From: Camellia lanceoleosa
Taxonomy: Eukaryota; Streptophyta; Magnoliopsida; Ericales; Theaceae
DNA: 64,000 nucleotides
Assembly (NCBI GenBank): GCA_025200525.1
Contig: CM045770.1
Coordinates: 129,794,200-129,858,199, forward strand
Reading direction: 5' to 3'
Position numbers and translations under genes: made by a program. Positions 1-10,794 of the stretch are shown here, in pieces. The notes under the pieces are model-generated. The model was not told the origin of the DNA and did not search any database. It was given only the letters and a program-made list of their open reading frames with translations. Each line of letters begins with the position of its first letter. Position 1 is the stretch's first letter.

Positions 1-150
1 ACCATCAATGCGACAGTTCAAGCAGAGACTGGTTTTTATTTTTTTATTTTTTTTTGGGCAATTAGATATCTTATTTATTATCAGATTTTTTAAAATCTTT
101 TTATTATATTTTTTTTGTGTATTTAAACAGTGAAAACCATATGTATATAT

Positions 151-568
151 AGGATTAAGGAGAGGTTACTCTCTGGTCCTCACTTGGACTAGAGAGGGCT
201 ATTCGGGCTCGTGAAACTCATTACAGATTTCGTTTCGATAATTTGAACTCATTTTATTGGGTCATGCATGTATAACATTCATAAAAAAATTAAGTCGATC
301 TGATACTTATAATCCCTTCTTTTTATCAAATTTGTACCCAAAAGAATGGATGGTCTATTTTTAAGACATATTGACTGTTAATTTTTTTGAAAACAAATTT
401 TATAGAAGAAGGGACTAAGAATATCGAATCGATCTGATTTTCTTATATATACACGCAAAGTTTAATAAAATAAATAATTTGAATCATCAAAACAGAACCC
501 AGAATGGATTCCATGAGCCCCAAACAATCCTCTCCGGTCCAGATTAGGACCGGAGAGAAGCCAATCCC
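151..568. mobile_element. Foldback MITE, family A copy 1
   Basis: The left half reads as an imperfect inverted copy of the right half. The left arm has 'ctctggtcctcacttggac' and the right arm ends with 'aggaccggagagaagcc'; further in, 'gataatttgaactcatttt' pairs with the complement of 'aaataatttgaatcatc'. No transposase is present, so this is a non-autonomous palindromic element. Two other elements in the window (near 6.4-6.7 kb and 30.1-30.4 kb) have the same layout and share a right-arm motif of the form 'ttggatcatcaaaa'. The ends are approximate and I could not settle a target duplication, so the superfamily is open. Confidence 0.6.
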
Positions 569-690
569 ATAGGATTATACTATATTTAAAAAATAGCAAA
601 ACTTGCCATACCATATGAAAAATCACTTGGAAGTAAAAAATTTAGTGAAATAATTCAATAATATATATATATATATACCAAACCTCTTTA

Positions 691-917
691 GACCTCGTTT
701 GGCAAGTGGCTTTTTTAGTCAAAAAGTCAAAAACTTACTAAAAAAATTAAAAAACCAATAACGCATACCAAAAAGTCAAAGATTCACTTTTCTCTCTATT
801 TTTTGCACATCTTTTCTAAAAAGTAAAAAAATCATCCCAAATATACTAATTTTTTTAAATCACAATTTAGTCAAAAAATTAAAAAATTACTAAAAAAACC
901 TATTCCCAAACGAGGTC
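691..917. mobile_element. Tourist-like (PIF/Harbinger) MITE
   Basis: The element starts with GACCTCGTTTGG and ends with the exact complement CCAAACGAGGTC. The trinucleotide TTA lies immediately outside each end. A TTA/TAA duplication with a GGCCTNGTTTGG-like terminal repeat is typical of Tourist MITEs of the PIF/Harbinger superfamily. The interior is AT-rich with repeated 'aaaagtcaaaaa' blocks and has no coding capacity. The elements at 8476-8602 and 1497-1614 look related. Confidence 0.75.
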
Positions 918-1496
918 TTAGCAATTGTCTAGTATTTTACTTTCATCATCGCTTTCTATTTTTCCTTCTTAAAATTTGATTTGCATGAAGATGCCAAATG
1001 TTCCACATCCCAATACACTAACACCACAAAACAAAAATAGATGAGGAACCCAAATAAATAAAAATAAGAGAAGTAAATAATATATTTATGAGCTTTTTAA
1101 AGCATGGGCATGCTTGAATCCATACCAGAGCCATTGATTTTAAGCCCAAGCCATTGATGGCAACATTTGAGCCTGCCCAAATGTGAGTTTGGCACTTTTC
1201 CATGGCGTCAATATCAATGCGGAACCAGAATTTTGATTTCAAAAACTTATTTTTTCCTTTTTTTTTTTTTTTTTTTAAAGATTATTTCGATTCATATTTT
1301 TCCGTAACGAAAATGAATTTCTCCAAAGTTTTGTCTTACTGAAAGAGATTTCAAAGTCCTAATTTATCTTTAAGTTGAATCACATTGCCTATTATTGTTT
1401 TTGACACTCCTCCTTTGGATATTTTTTCTTGAGTTTAAAATTTATAGAATCACATGTGCTCCTGTACGTCCACTTGTTAAAGTGTAAATTATTTTA
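918..1496. other. AT-rich spacer, nothing recognised
   Basis: AT-rich DNA with a T-homopolymer near 1258-1275. A 74-codon open frame on the minus strand (1018-1242) has no recognisable motif and no codon bias I would trust. Confidence 0.5.
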
Positions 1497-1614
1497 GGGC
1501 TATTTTGATAAATGAATTAAAAATCACTTTTCAGCTTTTAATCAATTTTCTTCTCTCACAAAAAAGTCAAAAAAATTAAAAAAATAATTTTTAATCATCT
1601 TTTCAAAACACTCT
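1497..1614. mobile_element. Degenerate Tourist-like MITE
   Basis: Starts 'gggctattttga' and ends 'tcaaaacactct', an imperfect inverted pair, with TTA directly outside each end (1494-1496 and 1615-1617). The interior repeats 'aaaagtcaaaaaaattaaa' as in the MITE at 691-917. Confidence 0.5.
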
Positions 1615-1753
1615 TTAAGTCCTGCTAATGATTAATCATGAGCTGTTCATTAACGACCAAATAATAAATGAAAAAAAAGTTAAAATTTCAATAAATATAT
1701 TTATATATATATATATTCGCATACTTTTTACGTGCTCAATGGGCGGTGGTTAG

Positions 1754-2290
1754 TGTGGGAACATAATTTTTGAATGACAACACGTGGCCGAGGTGACATC
1801 GAAATGTTAGCGGAGGTGTCACGTGTCTTGGTCATGACACTGAGATGATCTCGGCTAGGCCGAGGTTATCTACGAAGAAATCGGAATCCGAGATAAGCGG
1901 ATAAGGGACAAGAGTCCTAGAATGAGAGAAAACTTCAGTTTGGATAAAGATAAGACTCTTAGAGAGTTTATCTCAATCCTACTGGGAGTCCAAGATTAGC
2001 AGTAATCCTAAGTCTATTGAAGCTAGGCTTCTATTGGGATTAGGTAAGTGTTAGCTACAAAAGAGAGACACCCTCATGGGTCTAAGGTATGCTTTTTATG
2101 TTCTAAATAGTGAGTTAAACACTTTTGCTATCTTTGAGAGATAATTGACTTGATCGTCGGAGTGCCCCCGGATGGACGAACCATTGTCGGAATCTCTTCT
2201 TTTTGTGACAGGTCGTTCGGGCTTAATCTATTCTGCTAGTGTTCTCCAGTTGAGTGCTTGATTGGCAGTGGTCGAAAATTGACACACACA
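1754..2290 (+). repeat. 5' LTR of the gag-only element
   Basis: Paired with 5664-6202. Starts TGTGGGAACATAA and ends GACACACACA. The expected TATA position reads 'gctacaaaagag' where the other LTR has 'gctataaaagag', so the promoter copy that would drive the element has lost its TATA box by a T-to-C change. Confidence 0.85.
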
Positions 2291-2291
2291 A

Positions 2292-2309
2292 TTTGGCGCC
2301 ATCCGTTGG
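2292..2309 (+). other. Primer-binding site
   Basis: Begins 'tttggcgccatccg' one base after the 5' LTR. A TGGCGCC start is common in plant Ty3/gypsy elements that prime from a tRNA other than initiator Met, often annotated as tRNA-Asp. The tRNA is not identified here. Confidence 0.55.
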
Positions 2310-2325
2310 AAAGAAAGGAGAATAG

Positions 2326-3606
2326 ATGGCCAACAACAGACAGAAAGAGAAGGTTAGGGACGACACCCTTATTGAGAGTGGAAAACATATTGACCTTGAC
2401 GTAAAAGAAGACAACTGCAATGAAGAGACTTGTGATAAGAATCACGGAGGAAAGGACGTCGGGCAGAAGGGCAGCGTACCGAAGAAATCGGATCGGAACA
2501 GGTATTATAACGAGAATGACCTTCAGGTATGGAAAGATAGATGCCTGCGGAGGGACGATAAGATGAAAGGAATGGCGGACCTGCAAATGGTCGTCAATTT
2601 CATGATGTAGAACAACTTCATGCAGCTACCGTTCCCGCTACAAAATACGCCGATTCCAGCAGCCAAGAAAGGTGCCCAAAAAGGGGGGCAGAAAATGGTT
2701 CCTGCAGTCCCTCAGCATGGCAGGACCAAGGGACATTCTCACCAGCCTTCGCGGGAGGTCGGGCATGGAGAATCCCAGAAGACACGTCGAACAAAAGAAA
2801 CCTGCACCAAAGAACATCGGAATGTTTAGGGAAAGGAACTCTATTTCGACACGACCAATGGAGAGAGGTCCAAAAGGACTCACAATGACACTGGAAGTAG
2901 TGCACCAAAGAGGCTGAAATCCGGAGATAGCCGAGCTCCTGGACGAACCAAGGATGATCTGAGGGATTACCTCCAGAGAAAGCGACAAGATGCCGAGGTG
3001 AACTCTCCGGTCAAGCCAAGGACACTGTTCTCGGTAGAGTTGGACAAATTTGAGGCCCCGAAAGGGTTCCACATGCCGAGATTCCAGATATACAACGGTA
3101 AGTTGAACCCGAACTTTCACGTCAGCTTGTACCTGAACTCGATGGCATTATACACCGGGAACGAGCCGTTGCTTTGCAAGGTGTTCCCCTCGTCCTTTGG
3201 GGAAATTGCATCAGACTGGTTTCACAAGTTGCCGAAAGGAACTGTGAAAACCTAGGAAGGCTTGGCCAAGATGTTCGTGGCCTGGTTTGTGACAAACAAA
3301 CTATAGCCATTAAGAGTGGACTCCATGATGGCTCTGAGAATCAGCGAGGATGAAAGCCTTAGGGCCTATGCCAAGAGGTATTATGAGGTGTTCAAGCGAA
3401 TACCAGGATGCAACCAATAGGTGGCGGTCGTGTCCTTTAAGAACGGCCTGAAAGATGACTGTCTACTACGAAAATCACTGGCAAAGACACTGCCAAAGAG
3501 TATGGAGGAACTCATGGCCAGAATAGAGAAGTATGCAAGGGCCGAGGAAGACACGCAGGGGACAAAGACATCAACACAAGAAAAGAGAAACGGCTCGCCG
3601 AAGTGA
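2326..3606 (+). pseudogene. Gag pseudogene of the gag-only element
   Basis: A single frame of about 426 codons opens with ATG 17 bases after the primer-binding site and ends with TGA at 3604. It encodes a charged N-terminal part, then the conserved retrotransposon gag core from about 3040 (FEAPKGFHMPRFQIYNGK, a LYLNSMALYTG block and WFHKLP), and a region ending in MEELMARIEKYARAEED. Gag is the structural protein that packages element RNA. No zinc knuckle follows. The frame is broken only by in-frame stops, near 2608, 2827, 3253, 3304 and 3418, all TAG; there is no frameshift. That suggests point decay, mostly CAG to TAG, rather than indels. Confidence 0.8.
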
Positions 3607-3717
3607 GGCCGGGATAACACTAGATACAGCAAGCGAGAGACAGGATTAAAGACTGCACAGGCAGTCACAACTGATCCCTCCAACCTAGGGGGCAGTTGTG
3701 TAATATGACTGACCAAA

Positions 3718-4170
3718 CACTTGACGATGTTTCTAATTGAAACATGACGAATAACTTAGACTTATTATATGGCAGAGTTCCTACTTGCATATAATAGAGT
3801 TGAACTAAGTTGGCGATGTTTCTGATTGAAACATGACGAATAACTTAAACCTATTATATGACAGAGTTCTTACTTGCATATAATAGAGTTGAACTAAGTT
3901 GGCGATGTTTCTGATTGAAACATGACGAATAACTTAGACTTATTATATGGCAGAGTTCCTACTTGCATAGAATAGAGTTGAACTAAGTTGGCGATGTTTC
4001 TGATTGAAACATGACGAATAACTTATACTTATTATATAGCAGAGTTCCTACTTACATATAATAGAGTTGAACTAAGTTGGCGATGTTTCTGATTGAAACA
4101 TGACGAATAACATAGACATATTATATGGCAGAGTTTCTACTTGCATATAATAGAGTTGAACTAAGTTGAA
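3718..4170 (+). repeat. 89-bp tandem repeat, five copies
   Basis: The block starting 'gatgtttctgattgaaac' recurs at 3726, 3815, 3904, 3993 and 4082, an exact period of 89 bp. Copies differ by a few substitutions and are not coding. The array lies directly downstream of gag inside the LTR element. Confidence 0.9.
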
Positions 4171-4409
4171 TTAACCTGGACTTGCCATATCAGCAGAGTC
4201 AAACACAGATTGAAACTAAGTGCACTTGGCTAAGATTAACAGAAGAACCAAGGTTGAGAACATTGGCTAGTCTCTGTTTAAATATAGACTTCGGCAACGA
4301 GGTCAGAACCACATGCTTAATGAGAATCCAAGTGGAACTTAAGTTCACATTAGGAGGCAGAGGGTTGGAGAATGATGCTTGGGAGTTGGAAATTTTCAAG
4401 CCAAGATCA

Positions 4410-4640
4410 GTTTAACACTTGTTGAAATTTTATAAAAAATTTACAAGTTGAAGTTAAATCGAGGTCATGTTTAACACTTGTTGAAATTTATGAAAAATTT
4501 ACAAGTTGAAATTAAACTGAGGTCATGTTTAACACTTGTTGAAATTTTGTGAAAAATTTACAAGTTGAAGTGAATCCGAGGTTATGTTAAAGGAAGATTG
4601 GTTTAAACACTTGTTGAAATTTTAAAAAAATTTACAAGTT
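4410..4640 (+). repeat. 58/59-bp tandem repeat, about four copies
   Basis: Units start 'tttaacacttgttgaaat' at 4411, 4470 and 4528, with a more diverged copy at 4602 after a short insertion. Within each unit 'acttgttgaaattt' and 'aaatttacaagt' form an inverted pair, so each unit can fold into a small hairpin. Confidence 0.85.
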
Positions 4641-5651
4641 AAGCTAATGTTGTATTGAAAAGAAGTACCTATGTACTTGCCGAAATAAACCGATAGTGGT
4701 TTAACCGAGGTATTCCACCCCGAGTAGGTTGCACAGTTAAGGTGTACATTGAAGACATGCAAATTATTCTAAGTATAGAATCATGCAAGAGTAAAAAGAA
4801 GACAAACATTCAAAGCACTTGAAAGGGAAAAAAGTTGTATATGCATTCAGATAAGGAAAGTAGGCACCTTGACCTGACATTGAAGAATGATTGTTTATAT
4901 TACAAAAATGGCACATCGGCCAAATTAAAGCTTACATTGTTTCAAAAAGTAAGAAAAAAGTACAAGGTACAAAGAAAAACAAAGACTGATAAAAGAGGAA
5001 ATAGTGACTCACCGAAGAAAAATGAAGCCGGTGTTGAGTACGTCGGAGTTAGATGATGGCAGCAAACGGAAAGAATTAGCAAAAACCTCGTCGGAGGAGG
5101 TGAACGGCGGTGATTGCAGAGAGCTTTAGAGCTTGAAACAATAGGAGGATTAGACAAACTCAGAGAGAGAAAGCTTGCATGAAAACGAAGATACAAAAGT
5201 GAAAAGACGAAGAGAGAGAAATGATTTTGATCAAACACACAAAATGGCGGCAAAAACGCATTTAGTGTGCCTAGGACGACTTGTTTGTCAGACGGCGCAT
5301 GCAAGTGTGATGTGACTTAATGGCGTGTGTCAAGCACGGCTCAGTAAGGGAAAGACGCGTGGCAAAAACGGTTGAGTTGTTGTGTGTGACAGCTAATACA
5401 CGTGATGAAACTCTTGGAGTTCTTAATTTAATGGGGCAGAACCTTGGCTAGGAGGACGATCTCGGTTATGAAACTTGAACAAAACTTGGTTTTTTGGTTC
5501 TAAGGCATTAATGAAAGCAGACTAAGTCTTGGTCATATTTAAGCCGACGAATGATGACCTCAGTAATGAAGGATAAAGTGAACTTAGCCAATGTGCTAAA
5601 TGAAAGGAATGATATAGGTTCCATCACCTCAGGATGCCGAAGTAAGAGAAC
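4641..5651 (+). other. Non-coding 3' internal region of the gag-only element
   Basis: About 1 kb between the second array and the polypurine tract. I see no conserved domain; the open frames at 4835-5056 (+) and 4942-5304 (-) have no recognisable motif. The pol genes of an autonomous element would sit between gag and here, but are absent. Confidence 0.5.
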
Positions 5652-5663
5652 CTAAGGGGCAGT
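5652..5663 (+). other. Polypurine tract
   Basis: 'ctaaggggcagt' lies directly before the TG of the 3' LTR, the usual position of the plus-strand primer site. Confidence 0.65.
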
Positions 5664-6202
5664 TGTGGGGACATAATTTTTGAATGACAACACGTGGCCA
5701 AGGTGACACCGAATTGTCAGCCGAGGTGTCACGTGTCTTGGTCATGACACCGAGATGATCTCGGCTAGGCTAAGGTTATCTACAAAGAAACTAGAATCCA
5801 GGATAAGCGGATAAGGGACAAGAGTCCTAGAATAGAAGAAGACTTCAGTTTGGATAAAGATAAGACTCTTAGAGAGTTTATCCCAATCCTACTGGGAATC
5901 CAAGATTAGCAGTAATCCTAACTCCATTAAAGCTAGGCTTCTATTGGGATTAGGTAAGTGTTGGCTATAAAAGAGAGGCACCCCCATGGGTCTAAAGTAT
6001 GCTTTTTATGTTCTGAATAGTGACTTAAGCACTTTTGCTATCTTTGAGAGATAGCTGACTTGATCGTCGAAGTGCCCCCAGGTGGACAAACCACCACCAG
6101 AATCTCTTCTTTTTGTGACAGGTCATTCGGGCTTAATCTATTCTGCCAGTGTTCTCCAACTGAGTGCTTGATTGTTAGTGTAGTCGAAAATTGACACACA
6201 CA
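5664..6202 (+). repeat. 3' LTR of the gag-only element
   Basis: Matches 1754-2290 over its whole length, about 90% identical by hand count, with most differences being transitions. It retains a TATA-like 'tataaaag' at 5966-5973. Confidence 0.85.
5966..5973 (+). promoter_or_regulatory. TATA-like box of LTR promoter
   Basis: 'tataaaag' about 300 bp into the 3' LTR, followed by the expected R/U5-like part. The equivalent 5' LTR position is mutated. Confidence 0.5.
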
Positions 6203-6362
6203 ATTAGTATTTTATTTTTCATCATTTTATTGGCTTTCAAAAAAATCGTTTAACATACCCCACTATAAAAAAAGTTTTGCCAAAGATTCTACTAGACATA
6301 TTTATAATGGGTGCTAAGTATCTCCAATTCTGCATCGGATTAGACTGTCTGCTCCAATCTTG

Positions 6363-6664
6363 AGGGTCGGTTTTTTTTTCCCCCCTTATTTCAATAATCT
6401 AAATCTATTACATTTTAAGATTTATCGAGTATATTATTATCATTGTAAAAAATCAAGTCAATCAAATAATGAAAATCACGTAATTGGATCAATTTTATAT
6501 AAACTATTTATTTTCTCACAATCCATTTTATTTCATACAAAATTGATCCGAACATGTGGTTACCATTATCCGATCGACTTAATTTTTTGCAAGGATGACG
6601 TACTTGACGAATCCTAAAATGTGAATGATTTGGATAATCGAAACGGAACCAAAAAACCAACCCA
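6363..6664. mobile_element. Foldback MITE, family A copy 2
   Basis: Left arm 'gggtcggttttttttt' pairs with right arm 'aaaaaaccaaccc'. Inner segments 'atttatcgagtatattatt' and 'aaggatgacgtacttgacg' also pair imperfectly, as do the central 'ggatcaattttatat' and 'acaaaattgatccg'. The right arm carries 'atgatttggataatcgaaac', the motif shared with the copies at 151-568 and 30054-30440. Weak pairing may extend outward to about 6340 and 6720. Confidence 0.6.
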
Positions 6665-6909
6665 CTAGGCCCAACAGTACCTTTCCAATTCAATGGAGAA
6701 CTGGAAAGAAGCCATGGCCATTTATAACCTACACAGAGTTATCTACCGATCGGTCCTAATTTTTTTTATCTTATTAGCCATTAGGTACTGACTTAAAATC
6801 TTATGCACACATAAGTCTTGGCCTATCTATTGATTTTCCTTTTTTACCCTTAAGTATTTTGTGTTACCCTAAATAATATTTTATTCTCTCTTCCTCCACC
6901 ATTTGTGCA

Positions 6910-6910
<1 letters not shown>

Positions 6911-6962
<52 letters not shown>

Positions 6963-6973
6963 GCACACACACA
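6911..6973 (+). repeat. (CT)n-(CA)n compound microsatellite
   Basis: A run of CT dinucleotides passes directly into a run of CA dinucleotides with one interruption. Confidence 0.95.
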
Positions 6974-7024
6974 AAGAAAACTCCTCTCTCTTTCTCTCTC
7001 TTTACCATTTCTCTAAAGAGTTTT

Positions 7025-7375
7025 ACACCACTGTTGCACCACCACCGTCGCCATGGTTGTTCATCCGCTATGGCCTCCATCATCGACCACCGCCACCACC
7101 ATTGTCCACCAATTATTCCCACCATCCTCATTCGTCGCTATCAACATCACCACGATCACTACCACGGCGGTGGTTGTCATCGTCAAACCATCACCACCGC
7201 CTTCATTATTGTCGTCCTTTCGCTACCACTATCGATTTACACTCCACTGTCACGAATTTACCACCATCGTTCACCAACCACATCAACCATCTCCATTTTA
7301 CACTCTACATCTCCGATCTCTACTTAACATCACCAATCCACCAAAAAAAATTTTCTAGATCTACATCGATCTAGT
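7025..7375 (+). other. Low-complexity CAC/CAT-rich stretch
   Basis: Pyrimidine- and C-rich DNA with many CAC, CAT and ACC triplets. Several overlapping frames stay open and give His/Pro/Thr-rich strings, as expected from base composition. I see no domain and do not call a gene. Confidence 0.4.
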
Positions 7376-7445
7376 TGTTTCAATGATGAAATCGACTTCA
7401 AATGACTCCAAACAATAGTATTTTTTCAGATCTTGCCCCTTCTAC

Positions 7446-7450
<5 letters not shown>

Positions 7451-7498
<48 letters not shown>

Positions 7499-7500
7499 CT
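7451..7500 (+). repeat. (CT)n-(AT)n microsatellite
   Basis: CT dinucleotides followed by AT dinucleotides. Confidence 0.9.
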
Positions 7501-8035
7501 CTTTAAAAACAGATCTGCTGTAAATTTATTTTTCAATGATAAATTTATCAATCTCTGGTTATGCATATGTATATAGAATGAGAGTGTCTTGTGAGTAAGT
7601 GAGTAAAAGATGAATGTGAATGTGTGAATAACATTTTTTTTTTTTTACAAATTATTCAGTGATAAATTTATCCCTGAATGTATCTTTAATTTTTTGTTGA
7701 TTTTGTATTGATCTATGATGGATTCATTTTTTTTTTCTCAATGATAAATTTATCAATTTCTATTATTTCCTCTTTGTGTGTGTGTGAGGAGGGTGGATTC
7801 TTGTAAATAAGTGAGTGAACATGAGTAAGAATGAGTGAATAAAATTTATTTGTAATTTTTTAGAAATCAATCAGTGATAAATTTACCACTAATGTTCTAA
7901 CAAATTTATTAGATTAGCATGTGTTATATATGTCTATGTGGTTATGTTTTTGTGAGTAAATAAGTATATAAATAAATGACAGTGAATATGTGTGTGTGTG
8001 TATGTGTAAATATAAATGAGTAATTGAGTTGTGAG
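7500..8035 (+). repeat. Degenerate long-period repeat with 'gataaatttatc' boxes
   Basis: A near-palindromic box like 'tgataaatttatc' recurs near 7538, 7662, 7743 and 7874, each followed by a GT-rich 'gtgagtaagtgagt'-like stretch. Copies are diverged and spacing varies from about 80 to 130 bp. Function unknown. Confidence 0.5.
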
Positions 8036-8475
8036 AGATGGTGGTCGCAGTGATGCAGTGGTGATAGATGTTATTTTTTGTCGAAAGAATTCAAAAAAAT
8101 GTTACTGGGTGGGAATTATACCCGGAGGTGGTCGCAAGCTCCCGAAGTGATTGCCAGTGATCGAAGGTGGTTGCTGGCAGAAGAGGAGAGAGTCATAATA
8201 TTGTTGATAATAGAAATAAAAAAGGTAAAAGAATGACATTTTAAGAATACTCATAGATGAAAAAAGTATCAAAATTTATAGATAAATAACTTTTCTCAAT
8301 AGAACTGGCTGTAAATCCCCTAATATATAAGGGCTTATATAGAAGTTTAGGGGTGCAACGACCCGGTTTAGCCCCAATGTAGTTTTGTCCATGTCAAGGA
8401 ATAACAATCAAGTTCTTAAAACCCAACTAAAAGCTTCGATTGAGTTTATTTATTTTATTCTTTTATTACTACTTA
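8036..8475. other. No feature recognised
   Basis: A GGTGGT-rich stretch (8036-8200) followed by AT-rich DNA. I see no motif, repeat or reading frame worth a call. Confidence 0.4.
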
Positions 8476-8602
8476 AGCCTTATTGGGGAACTAAACATTT
8501 AACTAAGAAATTAAAAAATCATTAGAAATTGTCATATCTTTCTATTTTTTTACATATATTTTTATAAAAAATTACTAAAATAACATATTTCCAAACAAGG
8601 CC
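8476..8602. mobile_element. Tourist-like MITE
   Basis: Starts 'agccttattgggg' and ends 'ccaaacaaggcc', an imperfect inverted pair matching the GGCCTNGTTTGG end type of the MITE at 691. TTA flanks both ends (8473-8475, 8603-8605). Confidence 0.6.
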
Positions 8603-9030
8603 TTAATAATATAAATGAACCTTTAGCTTGTTGAGAAGAGTGGCTTTTCTATTTTTGTATTTCTTTCCACAATAACTAAAAAAAGTTCGTATTCCATCAC
8701 TATAAAAATAAAACAATACTATTTATAAATCTAGAATATAGCTAAATAAAAAAAAAAAAAAAGTAATGGTTAAAATTTATTTTACTTATAAACCTCATAC
8801 TTTATCAATTTAATCTCCACCACACAAACACATTCGAAATAAATTATGAGCTAATAAAGGTAGTTCACAGCATTTTTTATAAGAATATGGGTAAATTACA
8901 CTTTGCACCAAATCATACTTTGGCCCTTATATATGAAATCATAACAGTCGATCTCCTGCACTTCTGGTCAAATGTCACTTTCGTCCCTACACATAAAATA
9001 GTGACAGTTAATCCCTGTAATTTTGATTAA

Positions 9031-9171
9031 GAGGTTGTTTGGAGTGAACTACAATAGCACACTTTTTATCTTTTGTTAGTCACATCACCTCTTTACTTTT
9101 TTGCACATTTTTTCTTAAAGAATTTTTTTTAAAAAAAAAATACACTTCTTTAGATTATCCTAAACAGCCCC
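9031..9171. mobile_element. Tourist-like MITE in the left arm
   Basis: Starts GAGGTTGTTTGG and ends CCTAAACAGCCCC, an imperfect inverted pair. TAA flanks each end (9028-9030 and 9172-9174). It splits the left arm of the long-inverted-repeat element; the right arm lacks it at the corresponding place. Confidence 0.65.
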
Positions 9172-9595
9172 TAAATCTCACTTTGATCCCTATACAAGTG
9201 TCCTTGTCCTCTTCTACTACTCCATTGTTTAGACTTTAACAAAATCCATTCATATGATAAGAATGTGATTACGAAATGAGGGTAAAAAAGGAAAATCGTC
9301 CTTATTTTCTAGGATAAATTACAAATACACCCCTGAGGTATTGCCCCTTGTGATTTGAAAAATTGCAAATATCCTTTTATGTAAGAATTTTTTATTTAAC
9401 AGAATTAACTAAAAAAATAAAATTCCTAACTGCTCTTCCACACAATAATAAAATTACCTAAATTATTAATTAAAATATATTTCTATGATCATTACAAACC
9501 TATAATTGACTTGATAATTTATCAATAAAATAGATCATTTGTTATGAAATTAGAAATTTGATAAGACAAGATGTAATTTCTATAACCACAATGGG

Positions 9596-10182
9596 CAAGG
9601 GCAGAGGGACACAAGGACCAGGGGGCTCACGTACCCCCCCCCGGCAACTTTTCAATTATTATTGTTATTATTGTTCTTAACTGACATACAATCATGTAGC
9701 CTTACATAGTCACAGACTCACTACACTCCTAATTACAACCAAACACATTGACACACAGCCCACCTCATCCACGTTGTTGTTGTTGTTGTTGTTGTTTTTT
9801 TTGTATTTGAGTCCAAATCCCAACCAAACATTAACACACATAACTTCTTCTTTTTTTTGGTGAATACACACAACCCCAACCATGGAAACAATCTAAAAAT
9901 TTGCTAGGCAATCTAAAAAAAAAATTGTTGGGCAAGGTTTTCAATGGCAAGTGACAGGACCTCTAAAATCTAAAAGTGTATTTTTTGTTATTATTTATTT
10001 CTTTGTCTTCTTTGTCTCCCTTTACTGCTTTGCAATTTACCAACTCGCGATTCGTAAGATTGGGATCACACAACACAAATTTGGAAGTACACTACAAACT
10101 TGGTGTCTTCTCTTCATTATTTACAGGTAATTTTATTTATTATTTTTTACTTTTAAATAAAAATTATGAGTATTAATTTATA
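9596..10182 (+). other. hAT 5' non-coding region
   Basis: Subterminal region of the hAT element, with a C-homopolymer near 9634 and a (GTT)n run near 9772-9797. No reading frame is recognised. Confidence 0.5.
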
Positions 10183-10359
10183 GTTATTTCTTGGAAAAAT
10201 TACTCATAAATCCCATTTTACTAAATATTGTTCTAGTTAGTCCTAAGTGTTTTTTCTTAAACCATTTAGTCTTTTTTATTTTTGGTATGATATATGTTTT
10301 TGATATATTGTATATACAGTTTACATTTTTACCCATTGATTTCATTTTGCAAGTCTCCA

Positions 10360-10751
10360 ATATCTCTAACAATAAGAGATTGGAGGTGACGCCGTTAGGC
10401 TTCGAAAACACGGTGGAGAGGCCTCCGTCAGTGAGAAGTCGCACTCTGAGCACACTGTGTCTCCGGCAGAATGATCGAACACCACCACTGTCATTGGCAA
10501 AGGTCCTCCACTCGGAGGTCTCATCGATCGAGTGTGATTCCAACATCAGACTGCACTCTGAGCACACTGTGTCTTCGGCAGAATGATCGAACACCACTAA
10601 CATTATTGGCAAAGGTCCTCCACTCGGAGGTCTCATCGACCGAGTGTGATTCCAACATCAAACCGCACTCCGAGTACACTGTGTCTCCGGTAAAATGATC
10701 TAACACCACCACCGTCACTTGCTTGCAGTCCGAGCAGTACACGTTGCCCAT
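10360..10751 (-). pseudogene. TFIIB N-terminal fragment (captured)
   Basis: Read leftward from an ATG at 10751, the translation opens [10 protein letters not shown], followed by [24 protein letters not shown], and later LTDGGLSTVFSKPNG. This order is the plant TFIIB N-terminus: zinc ribbon (two CX2C pairs), B-reader loop with SEWRTF, then linker. TFIIB is the RNA polymerase II general initiation factor that bridges TBP and the polymerase. The cyclin-fold core domains are missing. The ribbon-reader segment is present about three times in a 112-bp tandem array, with frameshifts between copies. In the outermost copy the first Cys of the second pair is Tyr; the neighbouring copy has the expected CSEC. 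It cannot encode a working factor. Confidence 0.85.
10430..10735 (-). repeat. 112-bp tandem repeat of the TFIIB exon segment
   Basis: 'cactctgagcacactgtgtc' or a close variant recurs at 10442, 10554 and 10666, a period of 112 bp. Each copy covers the second Cys pair, the [15 protein letters not shown] stretch and some downstream sequence. As 112 is not a multiple of three, each added copy shifts the frame. Confidence 0.9.
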
Positions 10752-10794
10752 TGATTGGATTCCTGGATAGATCTAAGATAGGATTTGATGCAGA

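Larger units (their letters stand above)
1754..6202 (+). mobile_element. Non-autonomous gag-only Ty3/gypsy LTR element (TR-GAG type)
   Basis: A complete LTR element of about 4.45 kb. Two LTRs of 537 and 539 bp begin TGTGGG and end CACACA. They are flanked by GTTAG (1749-1753) and ATTAG (6203-6207), a 5-bp target duplication with one mismatch. A primer-binding site follows the left LTR and a purine tract precedes the right one. The interior carries one gag frame and two tandem arrays, with no protease, RT or integrase. Gag-only elements with LTRs are known as TR-GAGs and depend on enzymes from relatives. The gag resembles the Tat lineage, also present at the right end of the window. By hand count the LTRs differ at about 50 sites (roughly 90% identity), so the insertion is old. 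Confidence 0.85.

Noticed and set aside
3718..4170. Possible CRISPR-like array
   Set aside because: Units are contiguous 89-bp tandem copies without unique spacers, inside a plant LTR element.
7053..7374. Overlapping plus-strand frames of 101-140 codons rich in His, Thr and Pro
   Set aside because: Low-complexity CAC/CAT DNA keeps three frames open at once; no domain or start context supports a gene.
6830..8330. A large inverted-repeat element spanning the microsatellite region
   Set aside because: CT/GA-rich and T/A-rich ends look complementary only through shared simple composition; no consistent terminal pair or duplication was found.
10191..10586. 131-codon plus-strand frame over the TFIIB fragment
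   Set aside because: It is the shadow of the minus-strand TFIIB exon copies.
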